NCBI GenBank assembly: GCA_025667525.1 | Contig: CM046874.1 | Location: forward strand, 283,946,880-284,010,879 | DNA: 64,000 nucleotides | Source of the DNA: Glebionis coronaria | Lineage: Eukaryota > Streptophyta > Magnoliopsida > Asterales > Asteraceae | Direction: 5' to 3' | Part shown: piece by piece, positions 9,754 to 19,826 of the stretch | Numbering within the stretch: position 1 is the first letter of the stretch | Layout of the letters: the number at the start of each line of letters is the position of its first letter | Made by a program: the position numbers and the translations under genes | The notes under the pieces: model-generated | What the model was told of the DNA's origin: nothing | Database searches by the model: none | The model's input: the letters and a program-made list of their open reading frames with translations, nothing else

Positions 9754-12700
9754 GAATACGTGTACCTAATTCAAAAGGGTATGTGTAAATTTATGAATGA
9801 AAAATCACTTTGCGATGTATTCGATGAAACAAGTGACACACCAATTCCGAAAGGCGACGTTAGTGCCATCACGACAATGACCAAAATGGGCTCGTCTTCA
9901 CCACCTTTGAAGGACCACGTCTTTGAGGCTTCAACTTCTAACTCCATCGAAGTGCCTCCTTTGCCTAGCCCAACACCCGTTGAGGCTAAAGGGTTCATCG
10001 ACATCGATCCTATCATTTTAGAGAAGTCACCTAAGCATAGTCATTCGACTTGTAAGACCATGGTTATGAGTGCCCACATCGACTCTTTCTTTGACGATGA
10101 CGATGGCGATTTTGTCGAGATTGATCACGTACTTCGAAATCCACATGCCATTTTTGAGGATTCTCCCAAAAAGACCTCTTCTCATGTGAAGTACGATGAT
10201 TACGAGTTTGATCCCGAGATTGAGGAAATCATTGAACGAGAGCTAGCTCTTTTGCCTCAACTTCCTCCTACAAGTGAGGTAGATCTTTCCAAAATCGAGG
10301 ATGAACTTAATGAGTTGGAACGTCTTATTTTCGATGACGAACCAACTCATGTGACCACTAAAAATCCAATTCTTGAGGAGTTACCTAATCAACACTCCTC
10401 AAATGAGAATTACGTTTACCACATTCGTGAGGATTTAACTTATCAACAATCCCCACAAATGAATGATGGTTTCGTGCTTGATCGTGATCTTTTCGAGAGA
10501 GTTTCTAAGATACTCAAGGAGGGGAATGACAAACCTTGGTTTGACAAGCCTATCTTTGATGAAGAAATCGATGAGATTGACGTTCATGAGGATGACGAGT
10601 ATGTAGACCCCGAGGGGGCGGTGTTCTTTATTGATAAACGTTTTGAGAACTTATATAATCCGCCACCCCCTCCTACCAAAGACTTAAATGTGAGTATTTT
10701 TAGCGCGGCTAATTTTGAATTTGAAACGCCAAATATTTTCGACATTATAAAATCGGGTTTTCATAGAGTTTTTAAACGATGAAAAAGGAAAAGATTTTAA
10801 AAATGATTTAAAAGATTTTTCTAAATGTCTAACTCCGTCATCACCGCGTTTTATAAGTGCTACCACCTCGTCTACTCCTTTTGACGATGGTGTGAGTGGT
10901 TTTAGTGTGGGGGAAGCCCCTTATGTTCCCTCCCATTTCTCCACCGAGGACGAGGTTTACGATCCCGGAATTGCTTGTAAGGGAAATATCGGTCTTCCAC
11001 CGATGCAATAAATGGAAAATCTTTTTGTTTGCTTGGTGAGAGTCTACCTCGAGTAGCTCATAAGTTTGACTTACCCATTGCCCCACCCTTCTACTTCTCA
11101 TCTCTTTTCTTCTACCCCTTTGGGGTTCTAGCACATGTTGAAGTGGCTTTGGTTCGTTTATCCCATGAGAACGAGGACGCCATCTTCGACCCCGGTATTT
11201 TGCATTATCAAAGGACTTAGTCCTTAGTACCGGTTTCTTTTGGGCATTTTTTATCATGTAAGCCCCATCAAAAATGACCATACCAAGATTATCCCTAAAT
11301 GATCACATTTATGGGGATTCGAGTCAAGCTTTTGACTCGGTTATCAAAAACAAGGTGCCTCGTGGGGATTCTCATGCTTATCCTTGTAAATATTATCGTT
11401 TTTCTAATAGTGTAATGAGGGGATTTGTGCTCTTCCAACCTTTTTTTCATGGTTGTTTGCGATTGTGATTCATTAGGTTCATCGTCATCATTGAAGCCTC
11501 TCGTGTTCGTTTTACGGATCACTCGAGCTTCGATCGTTGCCTTTGGAGATTCTGATATCCGATGATATCCTTTTATGTTCTAACGTTTACCTTATTAGCA
11601 AAATTCATAAACAGCTTTTAGGTTATTCGTTTTACCCTTTCCATGCTCGAGATTAAGCATTCGACTTCGTCTCTAGTATGGGGGTGTTTTCACCCCTAGA
11701 CTCGAAACATTAAGTACAATGTTTAGCTTTAGTATGGGGGTGAGTAGATACTTCACCTTGCTTACGTCATCGCGCAATCCAATATTCATCTTTTTGTTAT
11801 CACTTTGTTGCAAAATAAGGCTAAAAATGGCCAAATTTTAAAAATTTTCTTGTTTAGCGTAAGTGTTTAAGACACGAATGTAGGTTTTCCGATGGTGAGA
11901 ATAAGAGTAATTTTTTACTCGACCGTGCGTGTTGAGCACTTAGCTTCGATTCCTTAACTTTTTAGGCTAAGTCTCTTAAATGAGGACGAGAAATGATAGA
12001 GTTATTTATAAGTCTCGTAATCGTTCACGATCTCATGTGTAGTGATTATTAGCTTATTCTCCCCACGCTTTTGTATAATAAATTGTTAATAAATATTAAT
12101 TTAGCGGTTTAGTCACTATTTTTGGTTTCCAATTTGTTTTGGTAGCTTCCATGTAATTAAATTGGGAAAACATTAAGGTGTCGCCAGCGTCGCGGTTTTG
12201 AAGTATTGGCACCCGAATAATCGAAAGCTTCACCTAATAATAAGATTTCAAGTGCTCACCTAAATTAAGCAAAAATTTGAAGCTCACAAGGCCGAAAAAT
12301 CTATGCCCAAATTGAAAGTGAATCAAGCCTTAATCTTTGAAGCTTTAAAGATCCAAAATTTGCTTTAACGTGAGGATATACGTCTTTGGCCATAATAAAA
12401 CCACCGATGATGGAGGATAATAAAAGGCAAGGCAAGACCGAAGTCATAATAAAAGCTCCATGGCGGAGTTGAATAAAAGATGGAGGTAAACCTATGATAA
12501 TAAGGCCCTTCCGTTAGGGGGCGTATAAAAGTCTTGGTAATAAGTCTCATGCTCAAAACCGTTATAAAACCGTGTTTATCGATCCTTCTTGTTGACTTAA
12601 TTTTTTGACATCGTTGTCTATTAGGGTGAGTTATTAATTCGATGATTTTGGTTACACCGTTAAGACTCTATTTTTATACCTGATCTCTATTCACGCATAA

Positions 12701-13093
12701 GTCAATGATGTATCCTCGTGATCATTAAGACAAAATAAAATATAAGAGATACCAAGTAGGAATAAAGGAGTTTAGGTGTGTAATTAACACTCATGAGATA
12801 TGATTGTGTTGTTAACTTATAATAACAATGATCTCGTTACACGCTTAGCATGGAATCGAGTGAAAATCGAGGACGACGAAATTATTTCTACCGAAGCATT
12901 CATGTGTTCTTGTTCTATGATCCTAAAAGTCACTTTATCGTGATGAAAACAATACATTATGTCTAAAACACGTGTAGTAGTTTAGTTAAATTTATATCTT
13001 CAATAAATGTCATCATAAAATGAATTTTGGAAGTGCTACGATACTTAATTCTAGCATTGCGTGGGGACACAGCAATGGTTTAGTATGGGGGAG
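9754..13093 (+). mobile_element. Athila-like 3' internal region (interrupted by Tat on the left)
   Basis: This stretch shares a collinear block of roughly 150 bp (about 12700-12860) with the post-pol region of the minus-strand Athila element (about 25130-25300, opposite strand); for example TAACTTATAATAACAATGAT at 12813-12832 is found at 25153-25172 on the other strand. It also has the purine-rich AGTGTGGGGG/AGTATGGGGG motifs typical of Athila at 10901, 11673, 11728 and 13079, the last just before an LTR start. An acidic ORF occupies the first kilobase. From about 11230 to 13078 I see no coding capacity. Confidence 0.65.
9781..10782 (+). CDS. Acidic ORF of unknown function in Athila-like DNA
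   Basis: A 333-codon frame from the ATG at 9781 (the frame is open further left to the Tat LTR). The product is rich in Asp, Glu and Pro with no Cys-His knuckle, catalytic motif or membrane segment that I recognise. Acidic patches such as EIEEIIEREL and DEEIDEIDVHEDDEY dominate, and a PPPPPT stretch lies near the end. It ends at TGA 10780-10782. Homology-like text continues in another frame (about 10790-11010), and a 63-codon frame at 11029-11220 repeats the ED..DPGI pattern seen just before, so the original ORF may have been longer. It is most likely an extra ORF or gag/pol linker of an Athila relative; I cannot name it. Confidence 0.45.
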   Translation: MCKFMNEKSLCDVFDETSDTPIPKGDVSAITTMTKMGSSSPPLKDHVFEASTSNSIEVPPLPSPTPVEAKGFIDIDPIILEKSPKHSHSTCKTMVMSAHIDSFFDDDDGDFVEIDHVLRNPHAIFEDSPKKTSSHVKYDDYEFDPEIEEIIERELALLPQLPPTSEVDLSKIEDELNELERLIFDDEPTHVTTKNPILEELPNQHSSNENYVYHIREDLTYQQSPQMNDGFVLDRDLFERVSKILKEGNDKPWFDKPIFDEEIDEIDVHEDDEYVDPEGAVFFIDKRFENLYNPPPPPTKDLNVSIFSAANFEFETPNIFDIIKSGFHRVFKR

Positions 13094-14700
13094 TGATGAG
13101 ACTGTAATTATACATAGCCTCATCGTCCAGATCGGGCTTAAAGCGCTTAAAATATCATCAAAATACCCAAATATATGCTTGTGTTTGTTCATTGTGTATG
13201 TTAGGTACAGATATCGTGAAATCAACAAAAGATCACAGGAATGAAGCAAAAACGAACACGGGAAACGAAGCCGCACAAAGAACCGGACCCGAATGCTGAT
13301 TTTCCTTTGAAGTCCTTGAAGTTTGAAGAATTGGCAACTCTGGTCCCTCATTTTTGAAGACTTGGCAAATTCAGCCCTTGAAGATCAACAAAGTTTCATG
13401 AAATGCCCTTATTTCTAATTGATAAAATATTGAGGGGTTGTTATTAAGACAAACTACTTTACAAAGGAATTTGGGTTATGTGCTACCAATCTTTAAATGC
13501 AAGATGTATGGAAGCATGGGGACCAGTTCTGCCAAACCACTAAAACCTATCCAACCAATCCCACTCTTACACCTCATCTTTACCCACCCATAACCCGAAA
13601 CCACCCCAGCCCACCAAGTTTATTAATAATTTTAAATTATTATAAACTAATCTCTTATTAAGCCAGGAACACATACTGTTTCCATTTTTTCCTAATTTTT
13701 CCCAGCTCAAACACTAAGAACCCTAATTCAAAATTAAGCCCAAATCAAAACCATGGGATTAGCATTGCTCCAGATTGATGATTAATGTTATTTGGACATA
13801 CCCACATCTTCAAAACTGGTCCCCCTCCCCTCACACATCCTACCCACGTGTCCCCTGACCCATCATTTTCCTCCCCAGCACCCCAAGCAGACAATCTCAA
13901 CGGCTGAAATGACAAACTTGTTCCCAAAGTCTTGATAAACGACCAAGATGAAGAGTACTAGCTGGAATCACATGGGATGGCAGCATCCTTCACAAGAGAC
14001 CACTTTGACCAAGAACAATATTCAAAAGGCAAGGGCAGTTTTGGTTTATCATACATTAAAGTTTAGAATTCTAGATTCTTCTTTTTAGCAGTATATAAAG
14101 AGGCCCAGAATGTGGAGTACCCTTTGTTCCAACTTGTAACTTTTTTTTATGATTAATGAAAATGAAAGTTAAAATTATTTTGCAAGTTGTGTTCCAAGTT
14201 TAGTTACTTGTTTGATAGTTTAAACCTTTTATGTTTATTGCAAAGTAGATTAAGTTTCATCAAAAAAATTTGGGTTTGTTCAAAGTTCAACAGCTTAATA
14301 TTTTTTTTGAGAACCAAAAGCCATAAGCTTGGATAAGCTGAGCTGACAACTCAGTTTATGCTAAGTCTTTTAGTTTTTGTTAAATTCGGTTTTGAATCAT
14401 CGGTCTGATATTGGTTGTCTCAAAGATTTTTCATGAATTGTGTTTCCGGTCTTATTTGTAACCTCACTGTTTGCTTAAACAAGTAATAAGTTGTTTGACA
14501 AACAACTTATTAACTGTTTATGTAAGCTTGTTTCGTTCTTCTCTTGGTGTATGTGCAGGGTCATAAAGGAGTTATGATTCGTCGATGTCGTTGATATTTT
14601 TATCGGTTCTGTGGTAGAACCTCCAACATAATCAGTTCCGTAAGTTCATAAGCATCCCAAAAAGCTCTCAATAGGCTGGCGGCATCCATTGACTACTCAA
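13094..14700 (+). repeat. Putative 3' LTR of the Athila-like element (right border uncertain)
   Basis: Begins TGATGAGACTG immediately after the purine tract TTTAGTATGGGGGAG (13079-13093). About 1 kb in there is a TATA box (TATATAA, 14092-14098) followed by T-rich, AATGAAAATGAAA-containing DNA that could hold the poly(A) site. No second copy is in the window, so the right end near 14700 is a guess. No ORF is supported. Confidence 0.5.
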
Positions 14701-16860
14701 CCTGAACAAGGTTGAGATTGGTAAATGTGAACTCCCTTATTTAGACTTTTCTGTTTTGCCTAATGATCTGTAATTATGTTCGTAAGTAGTGAATGATTTA
14801 GTTGAATCTTGCTAGTTTAGTTGTATTAAGTTTGAGTCAGTTAAGTGGTTTAGCTAAGTGTGAAATTAAAACAAGTTTTCTCATTTAATATTTTCATTAA
14901 TTTAGGCTGATTTAGATACAAGTAGGTTGTGTTAGTTGTTCTATTATTTCTATTTTAAGCTTTTTGATTGAATCTATAGGGTTGCTTAAGTGACGATTGA
15001 TGGTCGTTTTGTGTTTTTATTATCTCAATTGAGTGTTATGTTCAGGTATTAGTGGAAGCTTTAAGGTTGAATACACTTTTATTGAAAATATGTCAATAAC
15101 TGCTCTTACAAGTTCATTTCTGAGATAGCACAAATCAGATAGGATCATTGCTTATGTCGGGGATATGAGAGGCTGCAATCAAGGATTTTAGTAGCTCGAG
15201 GATATGCTTCAATCTGTTTTCAGTTTGCTTGAGATTTTAAGCGTATTAGAAAGCTGATAGTTAAGCTTAAAGTTGGCTCAAATGCACTTAAAGTTTCATA
15301 TGTTCTGCTACTGTTCATCAGCAGCTTTTCCCATTTAGATTAAGGCAGTTTTCTATTTTTAGAAATATAAAGAGATTAATGTCTTTTAGCTGCTTAAATT
15401 TAAGCTCATGATTCACTGCCCCAAGCAGCATAAGTCACCAGTCATCATTCTTTGGATAAGGAGTTTGCGTCTTTGGCATTTTTGCTTGATAAGTTGCTGT
15501 TGTGTTTGTGCTTAGATTGGTATTGTTGTTCTTTTCTTTTGTGTGTTTGTCAAGACCCCCCAATAGTAACTGCTATTGGGGGTGCCATTTGCGCCCAGCA
15601 AAACCAAATCATCCCATTACCGGGCATCCACAATACTCCCCAAACAGTAGCATAAGAACAAGAAAGGAAAAAGGAAGTCTGTGAGATTTGAGCCAAATCC
15701 AGGGCACCAATCGTGTTTTGTATTTTGATTTTTGGTACAAGTATAGCTTAGGGTTAGACATTAGTGTACGTTATCTGATATTTGAGGGTTTTGAGGAATT
15801 TGCTGGATTATAATAGCACTTAAGCTTACTGATCTGCACACAATCCTACCAGACCCGCGATTTTGCTGTCATTTTCGCCTATTTTGATTGATTCAGTGGC
15901 TAATTGTCTTGGTGTTTGTGTTTTTTGTGATTGTTTTTTACTCCCCACGCTTCAATTAGTGTGGGGGTGCCGTTTGTGCCCAAAAACATTGACTAACAAG
16001 CTCGAAACCAGCGAAAACGAGCCCAAAACGAGCCGAAAACCCATACAGTAAGATTTTTCTTTGTTGACCGAGAACGCTGCAAATTTTTTATTTTTTGGTG
16101 TTGTCCGATATCGGACAACACTGATATTGGACAACACCTTTGTCTGGTAGGATCTTGGACAACACAGAAGTACTCCACCTTGGAGTACTTTGGGGTACTT
16201 TCGTTTTTAGCCTTTTTTTTAGTTTTTTAAAAAAAAATCATTTTTCCCTTGTTAATTTAGTTAAAATATAATTTTAGAAAAATAAAATTTATTTTTAGCA
16301 TTATTTTATTATTTTTATGATTATTTTAGTTTAAAAAGTGTTTTTAGCCTTTTAAAATACAAAAATAGTTTTAAAAATTTAGGAAAGATACTTTTTAGTC
16401 TTTAAATAATATAAGTGAGTTATTAGTTAAATAAAATAATATGTTTGGCTTGTTCTTAATTATATTTAATTTTAGGGCTTTAATTAGCATTTAAAATTGA
16501 ATATTTAATTAATAAAAGGTTTTAAAAGTTATTTATTGAATTTTTATTCTTATTTATATTGTTTTAGACTTAGTTTTCATTCTTAATTAATTTTTAGCTT
16601 TAATTTTTAATTTGTCGCGTTTTACGTATTTACGTTCGCGTTTTACGTTATTACGTCGTAGTGTAGTCGTAGTCGTAGCTCGTCTTTACTTTTTCTCTCT
16701 TTAAACCAAAAACGACACTAATCCAAACTTTGACTTTATATAAATGGCACTTAATTCACACACCTCCTTCGAGAACGAACCCGCATTTATTCGGTTTTAC
16801 GTTTTTCCTAAAGCGTAAGATTTAATACTTGCCGCATTATACTTGTCTTTCCTAAGACAT
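14701..16860. other. Non-coding LTR-like DNA with hairpins
   Basis: No credible gene. It holds two related hairpins at 15562-15593 and 15945-15972, a 24-bp perfect palindrome at 16098-16121, a further inverted repeat near 16166-16188, AT-rich DNA (16200-16620), and a TATA-like TATATAAA at about 16736. The pattern suggests LTR or MITE remnants, but I cannot delimit an element. Confidence 0.4.
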
Positions 16861-16880
16861 GTATATAAAAACCTACATCA

Positions 16881-17255
16881 GAGGACTTGGAAGATCTGTG
16901 GAAGATTTTGAAGAAGTCCTTTGCTGCAAAGCCTCCTACTATGGATGGTGTAGAGAAGGATTGGGTGATCTGGGAGTGCATGCATAGGATGTATGAGCAT
17001 GAATTGTTTGATCCCATATTTGATGCACTAAATGGAGGAAATTTGTTGTATTGGAAGTTGTTTACCAATTCTGGGGTCTATGAGATAGTTATTGAAGGGG
17101 TAAGTGTTTACTTGATTAATCATCGTTACTATCCTTTCAATCAGGAGACCTTGAAGAAATTAGCACAGGCTGACTTGATTGTAGACGCTAAATCACTTGT
17201 TGCTTATGATCTGGTAAGGATAATGCATAGTCATCTTTGGCCAGGAACTTTGTAA
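16881..17255 (+). pseudogene. C-terminal fragment of SIRE-type 3' ORF (copia copy B)
   Basis: About 125 codons beginning SEDLEDLWKILKKSF. They match in layout the end of the 3' ORF of the complete copia downstream (around 43830-44138): a leucine-rich opening, a KDWVIWEC-like block, then LYWKLFTNSGVYEI against the other copy's LQWRLYSAAGVYYL. There is no start codon of its own; the element is truncated on the left at about 16870. It ends TAA 68 bp before the LTR. Confidence 0.75.
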
Positions 17256-17310
17256 GCACCCTTATCAGCTAGTATTTATTCAGAAACTTGTGTTTAGGAG
17301 AAAGTACAAG

Positions 17311-17323
17311 TTTAGGGGAGGAT
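17311..17323 (+). other. Polypurine tract of copia copy B
   Basis: TTTAGGGGAGGAT directly before TGTTGGGAATAAA, identical in pattern to the tract of the complete copia at 44259-44271. Confidence 0.8.
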
Positions 17324-17831
17324 TGTTGGGAATAAATATAAGTATATTAGTTACCCCTGCTAGTTGGTCAATGGTTCCCCTGCTAGAGTAAGTTTCCCCT
17401 GCTAGATAACAAAGGCAGGGGGATTGGTTCCCCTGCTGAAGTCAAAGGCCATGCCGCTAGAGATAAACTTGGAATAGATTATTGCGTGTTTGTGTTACTA
17501 TTCCGAGATACTTTCCAAGTTTGTTAGTAGTAATCTTGTACGTGAGTCCTTGTGCTATAAAAGGACTTACTAGGTCATCATGCAAAGTGTGTCTTTAATT
17601 TCATACTTTAAGGTTTTTGTAACCCTAATACCATTATTGGGTATTCGTATATCTTTGATATATTAAAGTTTAACATTTGCTTTAATCATTTGTTCTTGTG
17701 CTAAACACTACATTCCGCATCTTGTTTAGTTACTTTGTGTTGCAAAGTTTCTCTAGTGTTAGATTGAATTTATTCTTTCTATCACAACCCTTAAACAAGC
17801 TAAGGTTTAAGATCTGAGTTTGGGATCAACA
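17324..17831 (+). repeat. 3' LTR of SIRE-like copia copy B
   Basis: 508 bp, from TGTTGGGAATAAATA to TTTGGGATCAACA; both ends match the LTR ends of the complete copia (32841-33357). The middle differs: four CCCCTGCTAG/G-type repeats (17354, 17377, 17396, 17430) and a reverse-oriented partial copy (17415) sit where the other family has its CGYTGACA repeats. TATA box TATAAAA at 17556-17562. Only this LTR remains of the element besides the 16881-17255 fragment. Confidence 0.88.
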
Positions 17832-19815
17832 CTTATGAAACCGAAATACCTCCGTAATCTGAGCTCTACGATGAAGCATAAGCGCAAGAACCTCCATAAC
17901 AAGAGTGAACAAGTAAGGTGACATTGGGTCACCTTGCTACAACCCTCTCTTTCCCTTAAAATAACCATGAACGTCTCCATTAATACACAACGAGAATGAG
18001 GCAGAAGTAACACATACCATAACCCACTTAACCATAGTAAGATGAAAACCAAACCTCACGAGAATACCCTTTAAAAAACCCCAATCCACCGTATCATATG
18101 CTTTCTGAATATCAACCTTGAAAGCACAACGAGGAGGGCCTCTATCACAATGGTAACTCCGCATTAACTCTTGAGTAATAAGAATGTTATCCGAGATGCA
18201 TCTTCCCGGAATGAAAGTTGATTGGTTCTCACTCACCACCTCTTTGATCCCCTTCATAAGCCGGTTAGTCTAAATCTTGCTAATGCACTTATATATAACA
18301 TTACAACAAGAAATTGGCCTAAAATCATACTATTTGGGGCGTCGGTACCTTAGGAATCAAAGCAAGAAACGTATGATCAATTTCTTTGAGAAGTATACCA
18401 TTCTAAAAAAACTCCCGCACAACATTACACACATCCGCTCCAATCGTATCCCAGCCCTTCTTATAAAAAGTGGACGTAAACCATCCGGACTCGGTGCACG
18501 GTCATCACCAATATCAAAAATAGCCTGTTTTATTTCATCATTAAGAACATGCCTAACCATTAGAACAATGGCCTGGTCCGACACCCTCTTAACGAACAGC
18601 CCCTCCTCGTTCAAGTTCTCACATGGCGAACAAGACCCAAGGAAGGTTTCATAATGAGTAACAAAAACGTTTGGAACAACCATCCCCGTGATCATATCAT
18701 TATTAGCATCAAGAATCACGTCAATACGGCTATGATGGCATTTACTTTTTATGGTTTTGTGAAAATAAGCAGAATTAGTATCACCCACCTCTAAACACTC
18801 AATTTTTGCTTTCTGTTTTAGAAATCTCTCTTCATCGATTTTAGCATTATTAAACGCGTTAACATATATTGATTCTTCCTCACGAAGAGTAGGATTTGAT
18901 GGATCACGATCCAGCGCCTTTTGAACCTCTTCAAGCTCATGGCGCAGCCGAACTACTCTTTCATGTAAATTCCCTTGATCTTGTAACAGCTTGTGTAAAG
19001 GCTTCTTCAATAACTTAAGCTTTTGCACCACTTTAAACATAGTGCATCCCACAACCGGCGTACTCCAAGTATCTGCAACAATATCACTAAACTTGTCTTT
19101 ATCTGTAAGAAAATTATAAAATTTGAACGGTCTAGGCTTTCGCATAGTGAGAGATGGAAGCTTAACGACAGCAGGTGCATGGTCCGAAAGTGTATATGGT
19201 TGAAAAATTGCATACGCCCCTGGAAATTGGTCTACAAACTCCACATTACCCATGATACGGTCCAACTTCTTCAATAAACCATCACTCCCTTGCGGCTTTT
19301 GATTCCATGTGTAATCAATACCAGAACAGTTAAGATCAAAAATCTCCACATTCTTCAGACAATCTTTAAATTCACTCATGGCAGACGTCAATCTAGAAGG
19401 ACTAGTAACAAAGTCTTCCATATTAAGCGCGAAATTAAAGTCACCCATTAAAATCCATGGCATCCCACAAACGACATTCTTATGATAACCAAGCTCCTCC
19501 CATAGATGGCGTCTTTCCACCTGCAAATTACCCGCGTAAATAAAGGAGGAATGAAGACTCTTATTATCTTATTGATGAGTAATCTTCACATGCATAGCCT
19601 GCCTAGATTGGGCAATCACCATTAGCATTAGAAGTCCAACTCCATGTTTTGAAAACCCTAGAGCATACGTTGGCAAGAACATCAACATCAACATCAACAT
19701 GCGACTCCAAAATTCCATACACACTCAACTAATTTTCGCTCACCACATGACGAACCTCGGACTGTTTAGGGGCTCGGTTCAATCCCCTTATATTCCAGGT
19801 ACCTATACTAAACAT
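17832..19815 (-). pseudogene. LINE ORF2: endonuclease and partial reverse transcriptase
   Basis: Starts at ATG 19815 with the EEP-endonuclease opening TWNIRGLNRAPKQ. Catalytic motifs ILMGDFNFAL (about 19430) and LSDHAPAVV (about 19180) follow. A coiled linker leads to RT blocks: ALIPKVPTPQ, the NQSTFIPGRCISDNI block, KVDIQKAYDTVDW and QGDPMSPYLFTLVM. The endonuclease nicks target DNA and RT primes on it. The frame is broken by at least one stop in the N-terminal 100 residues, a shift or stops around 18260-18357, and a stop just before QGDPM. The catalytic YADD block, zinc domain and tail are missing because the copy ends at 17832. Confidence 0.85.
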
Positions 19816-19826
19816 GGGGAACATCA

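Larger units (their letters stand above)
16870..17831 (+). mobile_element. 5'-truncated SIRE-like Ty1/copia element (copy B)
   Basis: Consists only of the 3' end of the extra ORF, the polypurine tract and one LTR. The right end is exact, at the junction with LINE sequence; the left end is a deletion or recombination breakpoint around 16870. The right flank is the RT domain of a LINE, whose missing 3' half is not found on the left, so a deletion removed both the copia body and that LINE part. Confidence 0.8.

Noticed and set aside
14660..14700. PBS-like TGGCGGCATCC that would make 13094-14670 a 5' LTR
   Set aside because: It does not match the TGGCGCC core and a purine tract precedes 13094, which fits a 3' LTR better; left open.
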